DNA of 64,000 nt. Origin: Capitulum mitella (taxonomy: Eukaryota > Arthropoda > Thecostraca > Pollicipedomorpha > Pollicipedidae). The translations under genes and the position numbers were made by a program. Shown in pieces: positions 10,701 to 23,000 of this stretch. The stretch spans positions 15,422,044 through 15,486,043 of the forward strand of contig CP099839.1 of the NCBI GenBank assembly GCA_030062745.1, in the 5' to 3' direction. The stretch's first letter is position 1. Each line of letters opens with the position of its first letter. The notes below the pieces were generated by a model. It worked only from the letters and a program-made list of their open reading frames with translations, had not been told where the DNA came from and searched no databases.

Positions 10701-13700
10701 CACCTGCGGCAACGGAGCGCAGCGTCACGGGCGCCGGCAGCGACCGTCCGGCCAGACAGCACGCAGCACGGAGCCACCGTCACACCCGACAAACCACCGT
10801 CAGACCAGACAACACACAGCAAGGACTACCGTCAGACCAGGCAACACACAGCACGGACCACCGCCAGACCAGACAACACACAGCACGGACCACCGCCAGA
10901 CCAGACAACAAACAGCACGGGACCACCGCCCCGCCAGACCAGACAACACACAGCACGGACCACCGCCAGACCGGACAACAAACAGCACGGGACCACCGCC
11001 CCGCCAGACCAGACAACACACAGCACGGGACCACCGCCAGACCAGACAACAAACAGCACGGGATCACCGCCAGACCAGACAACACACAGCACGGACCACC
11101 GCCAGACCAGACAACAAACAGCACGGGATCACCGCCAGACCAGACAACAAACAGCACGGGACCACCGCCCCGCCAGACCAGACAACACACAGCACGGACC
11201 ACCGCCAGACCAGACAACAAACAGCACGGGACCACCGCCCCGCCAGACCAGACAACACACAGCACGGACCACCGCCAGACCAGACAACAAACAGCACGGG
11301 ATCACCGCCAGACCAGACAACAAACAGCACGGGACCACCGCCAGACCAGACAACACACAGCACGGACCACCGCCAGACCAGACAACAAACAGCACGGGAC
11401 CACCGCCCCGCCAGACCAGACAACACACAGCACGGACCACCGCCAGACCAGACAACAAACAGCACGGGACCACCGCCCCGCCAGACCAGACAACACACAG
11501 CAAGGGACGAACGCCAGATCTGTCAACTCATAGTAGGGGACCACCATCAGGTCGGATAACACAAAGCTGTCGCGTTAATGTGTACTTAGCAACAATACAC
11601 CAACATAACCGGGTGACCACCACGCACAGTGCCGTACGAGAAATCAGACCATGGACGTCAAACATCTAAATACATCCTACCAGTATACGTCAAAAGCATA
11701 ACACGTCCCGTATAACGTCTTCATGGAGACGGTTTACTCCTCCAAACTTTGATGCTTACCACCAAGCTTATCAGCCATATCAACATGAGGTCTGCAGTAG
11801 GTACCATCATAAATAGTTCATGCAAACAACGAGACCAATCTGAATACTGCGAAGTGCTTCAAAATGTGGCACGGTCTATCTCCTGAGATATCAGTTAACC
11901 TAAAAAAACAAACGGTCTTAAGCCTACCTAAGCCGCGTCGCAATTCACAAAGAAATCGCTGGCAGAGGCGTCAATGGATAACGTCACTGCGCGTATAATT
12001 TACGACTCCATTCCAAACCACGAGAGCTTCTGAAAGCACCCGAAGTTCCCCGCCTGAAGATTGGGCGGCGACACGAGTACGGCGATGTCATCAGTCATTT
12101 TCAAACACGCCGGCCGTAAGAGCGGCCACTGGAGCCAGGCGTTAACCGGTATAAAGTTCCTTTGATCCACGATTTTTCCTCATACGACCTACTGCAATCC
12201 GATTAGGAATCTGTCGAAATGCTGAGGCTGAGCAAAAGGAGCCGCGCAAAAGACGGCCTGGGTCGGTCGTGCGGCTGCGCAGCCGCCCCCAGCCGGCCGA
12301 CGCGACCGCGATCGGGACAGGACAACGGCAGGACCAGTGTCCCCGACTGGCATCCCAGTCGCCCGACATGACTGTGAACGGGACAGGACAACGGCAGGAC
12401 CAGTGTCCCCGACTGGCGTCCCAGTCGCCCGACATGACTGTGAACGGGACAGGACAACGGCAGGACCAGTGTCCCCGACTGGCGTCCCAGTCGCCCGACA
12501 TGACTGTGAACGGGACAGGACAACGGCAGGACCAGTGTCCCCGACTGGCGTCCCAGTCGCCCGACATGACTGTGAACGGGACAGGACAACGGCAGGACCA
12601 GTGTCCCCGACTGGCGTCCCAGTCGCCCGACGTGACGGTGAACGGGACAGGGAAACAGCAGGACCAGTGTCCCCGACCGGCGTCCCAGTCGCCCGACATG
12701 ACTGTGAACGGGACAGGACAACGGCAGGACCAGTGTCCCCGACTGGCGTCCCAGTCGTCCGACGTGACGGTGAACGGGACAGGGACACAGCAGGACCAGT
12801 GACACCAAACAGCGGCCGTGGGCAACGCATCTCTTCCCTACCCTCCTCTTGCTGCGCATATGACGCGGACCTACGCCTCGCTCGACGGGCCAGTCCGCTC
12901 GTGACGTCGTCACGTGACGGCGAGGCTGACATTTGCGGGCGCGTCCGACGTGACGGTCGACGCCGCTCCCTGGAAGTCGGCCCGGCCGGTTCCGTCCGCC
13001 CGTGGCCGCTTTGTTCACGGTCTGCGTCGACCTGACTCACTCGGAATTGCACCACACGCGCTCCCGATGACGCCAGCGGCCGCGGGGCCGGCAGTGTCGG
13101 CCCACCGGTCAGACGCTCGCCAGCCGACACCACCAGAACGGCGGCAGCCGGCCAGCGGTCCTGACGACGGCGTCAGCGGCAGCCGGCCAGCGGTCCTGAC
13201 GACGGCGTCAGCGGCAGCCGGCCAGCGGTCCTGACGACGGCGTCAGCGGCAGCTGGCCACCGCGTCCTGACGACGGCGTCAGTTCTCGCACACCGCTGCT
13301 CTCCAACTGGTCGTACCGCTGATGTCAGACACAGTGACGACCCAGCTGATGATGTGCCATCTACTAGCTACCGCCCGCTGATGATGCAGCTGTTTGCTAG
13401 CTACCGTCCGACTGATAATACTGCCGAGTCAGCCACTGTCACAGACACCGTTGTCATCCACCTAATTTTTCAGCTGATCCTGCAGCTGTCAACCACAATC
13501 ACGTCCAGCTGATCCTGCGCTGTCAATTACTGACATTAATCGGCTGATCCTTTTGACGATGCCAGTCGGCTGCAGCTGCTGCCCAGCTGAATCTACCGCT
13601 GTCAAACACAATTACATCCAGCTGAACCTGCAGGTGTCAACTACATTGACGTCCAGATGATCCTCACAAAAACGCTCGTCAACTACAGGCAGTGTCCAGC

Positions 13701-16700
13701 CGATCTCACTGATCTCACGGCTGCCAAACCTCGCCGCTATACACCTGATCCACCGGTCAACTGCACTGCCCGTCCGGCTGAGCCGGAGCCGGAGCCGGGT
13801 GACGGGGCCGACGTTCGGCCGCCGATCAGGGTGGCCATCAGTGGCGGCCGATACTGCAGTCTGCCCCGCCCGGCCACCGAAACCGCCAGATAGCTGCCGT
13901 TCCTGGCAAGTGCCATTCAGGTTCGGTAACCGCCGTCATCGCGGCTCTATTTGCGGAGGGGGAGCGCGTGCCGGTCGGCCCCCGGTCGGGGGCCACCATC
14001 GGTCGTACCGAGGGCACGGCCGGCACCCGGGCCCGACCCACGCCACCATTTGGCACACGTTTTTGCCTGTTCTGCCTTCTTTCTCCGCCTGTCCCCCTCT
14101 CTCCTCTACCTTTTCCTCCCGAGACAAAAACACATGCACAATCATTCCAGCGGTTCGGTTCACGTACGTGTGCCCCCGCGACCGGACCGGACCGGGCCGG
14201 GCCGGGCCGGGCCGGGCCGCTACCGGCGAATCGCGGGCGGTGAGCGCGGACGGCGAGCGCGTCATTCAGGCGGGCCTTCCAGGTGAGACCCGGCCACGCG
14301 GCCAACACTTCCAGGGCCGGCCGAGTGTAGCGCGCTGCGCCACAGGCCAGGCGAAGACACGGATCATCACACAACCCACACCTTCACTCATGCCCGCAGT
14401 CAGAAACCTGCCCTGGTTCGGGGCTGGAAATGAATTCTGCGCGCAACTGTCATGACTCTCGAAAGATCAGCCCACGCAAACACACCGGGGCACACTTCTT
14501 TCCAGAAGCAGTGTGTATCGTGGTTCTTTGGCACCTGGTGCACTTCCTTCATTGATGTTCATGAAATACAGAGTGCTTACAATGTCCCCGGATTCGCCAC
14601 CGATGATCTCCAGTTCTGTTCAGCAGACTTCTCCAAAGAGAAGTCAAAACGCTTCCTACATCCACTGACCAATGCTGCGGGTCAGCCGACAAGAGCCTGT
14701 CTCCGTGCTGAGCTCCATCAGGCGGACCTTCAGAGGCGACATGCCTCGTGACACCCCCAAAACGAGTCGGTCGCCGGCTGAGGAGCCGCGGCGAGCCGCT
14801 GACGAGGGGACCACGCCGACCGGCCGGACAGACCCCACTGCTCGGCCGGCCGCGCTCTGATTACCGGAGCCGCCCAAGGCCCGACGGCGGCGGCGGCGGC
14901 GGCGGCGCGTCGCCCACCGTTAGCCGATCCGAGACCGGCCGTCCCGAGACGGCGGCAGCGGCCGACCGAGGACGGGCCCTCAGTGGCCTCCGGCAGGGCT
15001 CCTGCTGACTTCTCTGGACCGGGCCGGCGGACCGCGACCGAGCAGACCAGCACGATCCAGACTGACGAGACCAGCAGGAACCGGAATGGCGGGAACAGCA
15101 TCATTCATACTGACCACGGCAGCACAACGCCGACTGACCGGACCAACACGACCCGACCTGGAATCCATCATGGAGATGTCAGATCCCGGATCCTGGATGG
15201 TTTTGCCCTAGGCCAGGCTAATGCGACCAGAACCATCACCTGTCCGTGCAATATTCTCAGTTTCCCGACCAACTCCCACGACGCTTCCCGGATCGAGGCA
15301 AAACCAATCCCTGGAACATCTTGACTCATACCTCTGAGAGCTGAGCCCACAGCTCGTCTCCACTCAAACTCCCCACAAAAGGACTCGTTCGGTTTCCACG
15401 TAACACCACGAGCGGTGACGCCATCAGGGGCGGGCGCCACACTGCAGAGGTGAGCGTACAAGCCCGCAGCACTGGCAACGCACAGCCAGACTTCGCCAGC
15501 ACCCGGCATTTCGTATGCATGACTCACTGCGCCAGTGCCAGGCCAAGAGCAAAGACGTTCTGGTTCATGTGGAGCCTATAACGATCAAAGAGCCGGCGTC
15601 GGTTGAGCCGGGCTGAGCCGAGCCGGGCCGGGCCGGGCCGGGGCGGAGCCTGGGGCCCGTGCCGGCCGGCCGGCCGCCGCTGCTGCGTGGTCGCGCGTCC
15701 GGGTCCGGGAGTCGGGCAGACGCCGCCGCGCGGCCCGATTACGCCATCAACTCGAGCATGGGATGCCACGGCCGGGGCGGCCGGCGGGTAATGGCGGCCC
15801 GTCACGGCACAGCCGGGCTTCCCAGCCGAGCGGCCCGCTGCGCCGCACCCAGTCCGCTGTGACCGGCCGCGGTACTGCACCCGGCCCGCTGTAGGTGCGG
15901 CAACCAACCGCTCAGAGTGACCGCCGCGCCGCACCCAGTCCACTATGACCGGCCGCAGTATTGCACCCAGTCTGCTATGACCGTCACGCCGCACCCAGTC
16001 CGCTATGACTGACCGCAGTACTGCACCCAGTCCGCTATGACCGGCCGCAGTACTGCGCCCAGGCCGCTATGACCGTCACGCCGCACCCAGTCCGCTATGA
16101 CTGACCGCAGTACTGCATCCAGTCCGCTATGACCGGCCGCAGTACTGCACACAGTCCGCTATGAGTGTCCGAGGTTCTGTACCCACTCCTACTGGGACCG
16201 GCCTGCTGCGCCAGCGTGCCTCACGACACGGCGGCCGGCACAGCCCGCTGGTCGGCACCCGTCCACGCAGATTGGGCGGCCGCATGGTTGTCGCCGCTCC
16301 GCCGCCCGTCGCCCGGTCCACAAGGGCTGGTCGAACGGCCGACCTGACCCTGCCTGACCCGGCCGCGCCGCGCCGCGCCGCGCCGCCGCCGCTCTCGGTA
16401 CGATACAGTTACTGAATGCCGGCGATCTGCGGCGGCGGCCGGGCGGCGATCGTATCGCCCGCCGGACCGGTCTGGCCAGTTCTCCGCGCCATGGTGCCGA
16501 CCCAAAAATGTGCAGCGCCCACCGATGCATCCGCCAAAAACGAATTAATGCCATGGCAACGCGGCCGCGAGCGAGGCCCAGAGGGAGACCACCCGCCGGC
16601 CAGGGGAGCGGCGGCCGCCCCATCCACGGGGACACGACACAGGCGGCGCCGGACACGGCTCAGCCGCCAGATCTGGAGATGGCGCGTCCGGCCGCCGATA

Positions 16701-19700
16701 CACGGGAGGACGACACCCGGCCAACAGGCCGCCGACAGATAAGAGGACGACATCCGGCCAACAAACCATCCAGACAGAGGACGACACCCGGACAACAGGC
16801 CATCCGGACATGGACGACGAAACTCGGACAACAGACCATCCAGACACGAGAGAACGACACCCGAACAACAGGTCATCCAGACACGGGAGGACGACGCCCA
16901 GACAACAGGCTATCCAGATACGGGAGGACGACGTCCAGACAACAGGCTATCCAGATACGGGAGGACGACATCTAGACAACAGACCTTCCAGACAAGGGAG
17001 GACGACATCCGGCCAACAGACCATCCAGACACGGGAAGACGACACCCGGCCAACAGGCTGCCGACACACGGGAGGACGACATCCGGCCAACAGGCCGCCG
17101 AGACACAGCACTCCCACAAAGACCGTGACCACGCCGTCCTGGCTCATCAGATCCCCAGACGCGATGTCGACTCGTCCATCGCGGCGCCGTGACGCTTTGC
17201 TGGCGACCAGCAACGAGCGGTCCATCCGAGGTGCACACAGGAAATCCTTGGAAACGGGTGCCCAACCGGGAAGGATCGGACCCCGCCGGCCGCACGGTTC
17301 GGCGTATTCCGACCGGTCCTCGGCCGGACTGGTCGCCGTGACACCTTAGCCGGCCGTCCGGACGCCGACCGTGCCGCGGCGCTCCGAACAGTCACCGCCA
17401 CCTTTGAGGACCATTGCACAGCTCGCGCCAGCTCGGGGAAGGCCGTTCTGGGCAAGGATGGCAACTCTAGCCACCTGTCAGCAGTGCTCGCAAAGGGATG
17501 CAAGCCGTCCTGGGCAACGGTGGGCAGCCCTGGTCACCACTGCGGACTTTTATCAGTGCTGGGCAGTTCTGGGTCGTGCTGACCAGCTCCGAGCGCTCTC
17601 CGGTGGCACCTGTTCCGCTCTGAGCGTCGCTGGGCGGCTGAACAGGGCGCCCAACAGCTCCGGCCCGGGCCGGGAAGGTTCGCCGAGCGCTTGGTGGCGC
17701 CGTGCAACAGAGCCCGACTGTCGGCACATGCAGGGCCGCAGCGGCCACCGCCGGCCTCTCAAGCTCGATCGCGGTGCCACAGGGGCGCGCCGGTCGCCGC
17801 CGACACACGGCGCTGCGACGGCCGGCCGGGCAGACGGTCCATCAACGCCGTCTGCGTTCCACAGGCTGACCGGGGTCGGATCCCGTCAGGCAACGGCGAC
17901 CGCCAGGGCCAGTCGCCACCACCGACCAGAGACAATCACACCAAGGGCGGCAACACTGACCAACGACACAACAGGTCCGGCAGCAGTCGCCAACGAAACC
18001 GACAACAGGCCCGCCACAACCGACCAACAACACCGAAAACAGCCTCGGCAACATCGACCAACAACAGGCCGGGCAACATCGGCCAACGACACCGACAACA
18101 GGGCCAGCAACATCGACCAGCAACGCCGACAGCAAGCCCGGCGACTGCGACCACCGACACCGACAACACGTCCGGCAACAATGATCGACGACACAGGCCC
18201 CACAACAAGAACACGACATCAACAAGACGGCCAGCCGGTCTGACGGCGATGCTGGTGAGTGACGTCACGCAGCGCCCGGAATACTGACCACGTACACAAG
18301 CCAATTCGACAGCGAAAAGGTCAACGGTCCCACAGACGGATGAAAGAGACCACCGCCACTGGCGACATGTAAACCATCAACCAAATAATAAAAAGTATAT
18401 GGTATTATGTGGATAAAGTACCAACCACTTGAAAAGCAGCGAAAAAAATCGGCTCTGAGAATCTCGTTTTCAGCTTTGTGGTTGTCCATCTTTTCGTATG
18501 CTTTTAGACAGTTGACAAGACTGGTGGATGAAGCTACATGCGATCAGACCACAGGCAGCTTTTTTCTGACGCAGTCACGAAGAGGTGTACACTGAGTGTG
18601 CCAGCGTCAGTCACTGCATTCGCACAATGGAGCTTCGGAGTACTATGGCTACCTATCCACGATGGGGTAGTGCGCACAGTAGTGGAGGCAAAACGGACGT
18701 CTACTGCCATCTCTCTGGTGTCTGAACCACGAACACCAACACACCCACACACATACGCACGCTGGAATTAACCAGGTCTCACAACGTCCCTGCTCAGTTA
18801 GCCAGGACTGCGGCAGAGCGCCAGCCGGAGACCACGGTTCCAGTCTCGCAACAGTATCGACCCAATACGAGCGCCGCCGATCTGGGGGACAGCTGCTCCG
18901 GCCCGGCGCCGGCCAGCGTCGTGAGCCGCCCGGAAACCGTGGCCCCCGCGTCTGCCCCCGGCCCGGTGCCGGTCCGCCGGGCGGTGATCGAGCGTCAGCG
19001 GGCGCCGGACTGCACAAATTGGCACCTGGCTGAGGTCGATAGTCGGCCGGCCGGGCGCGCCCGCCCCAGCCGCCGGCGCCGCTCGCCGCCATTGATTTGC
19101 CCGGTCGGGCTGGGCCGGGCCCGGCCGGCCGTCGGGTGGGCGTGTTACGGCAGCCGGCGACGGCCGGCCGCGGCCGCCTCAAGCACGGCCGGCCGCGGCC
19201 GCCGGCACGCCCGAACACCGGCAAACGGGCCGACAAACGCCGAAAACGGGCCCGACCGCCGACAAAAACGCCGGCCGGCCGGCGCCGCGGCCGCGCTCGA
19301 CCAGCTGTAAAACCTGCCCGCCCCAGGAAACCGGCGCCCGCTGCCAGGGCGGAAAATGTTCTCCGGCCGCCGCGGAAAATTCGTCGTCAGCGTTGTGGAC
19401 AGCGTAAGATCCGCCACATGAGCTCCTGAGGCAATAAATGCAACCCAGCTGAGGATTTTCGCCTTGACTAAGGTTCATCAGCCAGTAATGAGGAGTCACG
19501 CGTCGTTTGCCGAGCATTTATGCGCGTCATATCGGGACCAGTGCGCAGTCGCCCAATCATCTATCTGGTCTGATAAGACGCACAGTGGATCGTGGTTCGA
19601 ATATCATACAGCGTGGATTTTTCCCAGATCTTGAATCACTCGCGCAAAACTGTACGAGTGCCATGACGTCGCTCTGGAATTTTTCCTCGAACTCCGCGCA

Positions 19701-19973
19701 AGCTTGCGCTTGATTCTGAATTGAATGGAATCGACAATAAATCCATTCAGGAGTTTGGCATTCTTTGTTGTGAATCGGAACCTGAATCGGTTTGGCCAAA
19801 ACCTGCACTGAATCAGAAACGAAATCCAATCGCATATTTTTCCGAAGAATCTGCCGTGAATCGATATACCGAAAACGTAACAGCGCACAATGACAAATTA
19901 AATACGGTCCATTTCTACGTTTTTTACATTTTTTCATGTTCGTGTTGTTTGTATTTCAGTATTCAATACATGC

Positions 19974-20020
<47 letters not shown>

Positions 20021-23000
20021 TATATCTATATGTATATATAAATGGCGTCCATACGGTTCTGAACTGAATCAAAACTGAATGTATTCACTAATGACTCTGG
20101 ACTCAAACTGAATCGACTCACTTAAAAACACGAAAAAAGTTGAATCCGAATCAGAATCGATTATCCGCTCTGGAAATCAGCAAGCGAATCGATTCACTTC
20201 AGGTGAATCAGGCACAAGCCCGGCCCACGTCACGCGCGCGTCTCATGCGACACGACCCTGACGAACTCGGTCCGGCCGGTCACATCTGAAGGGGTCACGG
20301 GTACTGAAGAGGTACTGAAGGGGACTTACGTCTGGCAAGGTCACGGACACACATTCCGTGCCAAGACTATACCCAGCTGGTAAAGGTCATACCCAATCGC
20401 CGGCATGGCCGCGTTCGGGAGCGAGATATTCGCATGTGAAAAAAAAATTCCTTAAGAACCGAACAATCTGTGATCATACGTGCAGCCCAAGACTATCATC
20501 TATCAAGCTGCGTTAATTCTGAGGGCATTTCGGATGCGTCTTTTGACTACCCCAGATAACATGCATGGCAAACGAGTGGGCGGATCAGATGAAAACGAAA
20601 CATCGCACAGCTAAAATATCACAATGAGAAGATACACAAAAAGTGCAAACCTCTCAGTTACGGCTATGAGCGCATGCATGGGCCGTATGCGTCTCCAGAC
20701 TTTTTTGTACTGCAAATATTACGCTCAACAGTTCTGGCGGTGCTGACACTGTATAAACATTCGGCGCTGGTTCACACATTATAGGCACCGCACACCCTGC
20801 CTAATTCCAGACACATGTTGACAGCTTGCGAATGAATGTTCAGATGCTTTACACGCGGTGTGCTTCAAAACAAAAACAATACAAAGCATAATCAGATCTC
20901 TGGTTCGGTCGATCCGCAGCGTGAGTGAACACGAGACAACCAACGCGGCACGTGTAAACAAACAGGCCGTCCGCCGACCCAGCCACTGTGATGACTCGGG
21001 AGCGCCGGGAACGAATGCTGGGCTGCCCTCTCGGCCCCTACCGCCCCGAGGCCTCGACTGTCAGCGGGGCAACACCCCGAGGCCTCTACTGACGGCACGG
21101 CAGCATTCTGAGGCCTCTACTGTCCGCAAGGCTACCTTCTGAGGCCTCTACTGTTTGCAAGACCACCCTCTGAGGCCGCTTCTGTCAGAAGGACTACCCT
21201 CTGAGGTCTGTACTATCAGCTAGGCTACCCTCTGAGGCCTCTACTATCGGCAGGATTACCCTCTGAGGCCTGCAATGTCAGCTAGGCTACCCTCTGAGGC
21301 CTCTACTGTCGGCAGGGCTGCCATCTGATTCCTCTGCTGTCGGCGGGCCACTGTCTCTGGCGACTCTGCTGTCACCAGCCGGTCGAGGGTATACGGCGTC
21401 TGCGCCAGCGGCGCCGGCCACCGCCGGGCTCGGCGGCCGCTGTCGATGACAACATCCATCTGTTGCCGGTGAAAGTTTGATCGATCCCGCCAAACTGCCC
21501 GCCGCCCCTCCAGGCCGAGGCCGCACTCGGTCAGTCCGCACCCTGCCCAGGCTGGGACGGTGGCAGACTGACTGAGACTGCGTCCTACACAGGCGGGAAG
21601 GTGGCGGACTGCGCCTTGCACAGCCAGGGAAGGTGGCGGACTGCACCATGCCCAGGCTGGGAAGGTGGCCGTCTACGCTAGACGGCATCCAATCCAGGGT
21701 GGGAGGTCAGAATAGTTTACACTGACTAACCCGGGCCAGAGACACACCAGTATGTGTCGTTCAGACTGCTCCGGGCGGTGCCAGTCAGTCTGACTGAGAC
21801 TGCGCACTCCGTAACAGCTGAGCCATGGCCAGCCTCCTCACTGACCTAGCCACGGTATGAAACACAATCCGAGCTACTAGGGCCTGGAGCACTCTGGACC
21901 ACTGGCACCGCACCAAAACACCGCGTCAGGGACGCCATTCGCAGTCGGCAGCCGACGCCGAAGCCGAAACACCCATCACGCCGCCTGTCCAGTCGTTAAT
22001 GGCATTACCGCGTCGTTTTCGTATCAGGACGCGGCAGGGGCTCACGCCGCCGCGCTCGTCATGCCACGTCTCTCTCGACGCCTCGGCATCAGCCACGTGC
22101 TGCAACATTTCCCCACCGCAGCTGCCCTGACACCTCGACATCAGCTGCCGCTTTGCTGGGCTGTTCACGTCGCAGCTGCCCGGACGGACCGGCTAGGTCA
22201 CCACATCCGGCAGCGGAACGTCCCGGGCACGTCCGAGCCGGCGGCCCACGCTCAGGACGCCCGGCCAGCAGGCGGAGCCTCACCGGCGGCAACATAAACT
22301 ACACTCCCGCCACTACACCGCCGCAGTAAACCAAACAGTTTTGCTGGCTCGCCCGCCGAACGCCCGCGGCGGGCGCCTCCTCCCGAGGAACGCCGAGAAG
22401 ACGCTCCATCGCCGCCGGGGAAACGTTCAAGTCGACGCCAAAAATGGCAATAAGGCGTTGTTGGCTTAGGGTATCGTGTAAACGCTCAAAAGCCTCCAAA
22501 AAATAGCTCATCGCGCCATTATCAGACGTGGACTTACGTTCCCGCCTCAGTGGTACAATGCAACGCGAAATGGCCTTTCCTCACCATCACGTTTTCCGTG
22601 AACACAATCGCGTATTTCACAAAAAGGTCATCCGTGAATGAAAAAAACCTGATCGTAATACATCCGTAAATTACAAATGAGCTGGGCTGATGGCGCCCAT
22701 ACACGACACACCGCTGAGAAACGACGGAAATGCCACAGATCAAGTGCGGGAAAAATGATGGAGACTTAACATGGTCAGCAAGTCCGTGATGCCATCGCAT
22801 CACGACACACGCGACCCCTTCCAGCCCAGCATCTGACAGAAACCCACCTCCCCGGCGCTCAGGGGCTCCCCAGCAGGCACCTCCCCACACGGCGCCCCTC
22901 CCCTTCCCCGGCCGGGGGCCACCCGTCCGGCGTTCCTCGGCTGTAACGACACGGCGCCCCCTTTGCGGACGGCCGCTGCCAAACAGACCGCGCCGTCAGT

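Noticed and set aside
10580-11565. Proteins of 73-317 residues on both strands over the 10.8-kb array
   Set aside because: Purely repetitive translations of a minisatellite, partly overlapping a real minus-strand exon.
10755-11565. CRISPR-like array
   Set aside because: Units abut without unique spacers and the DNA is animal nuclear.
12142-13133. Repeat proteins of 180-314 residues on both strands
   Set aside because: Created by the 66-bp unit being a multiple of three; no family resemblance and no splice context.
19560-19610. tRNA-derived SINE with a ggttcgaatat B-box-like motif
   Set aside because: Only a partial B box; the upstream A box and the element ends are not convincing.
22299-22511. 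70-codon minus-strand frame starting [13 protein letters not shown]
   Set aside because: Looks protein-like over its first half but has no recognised family and no supported splice sites.
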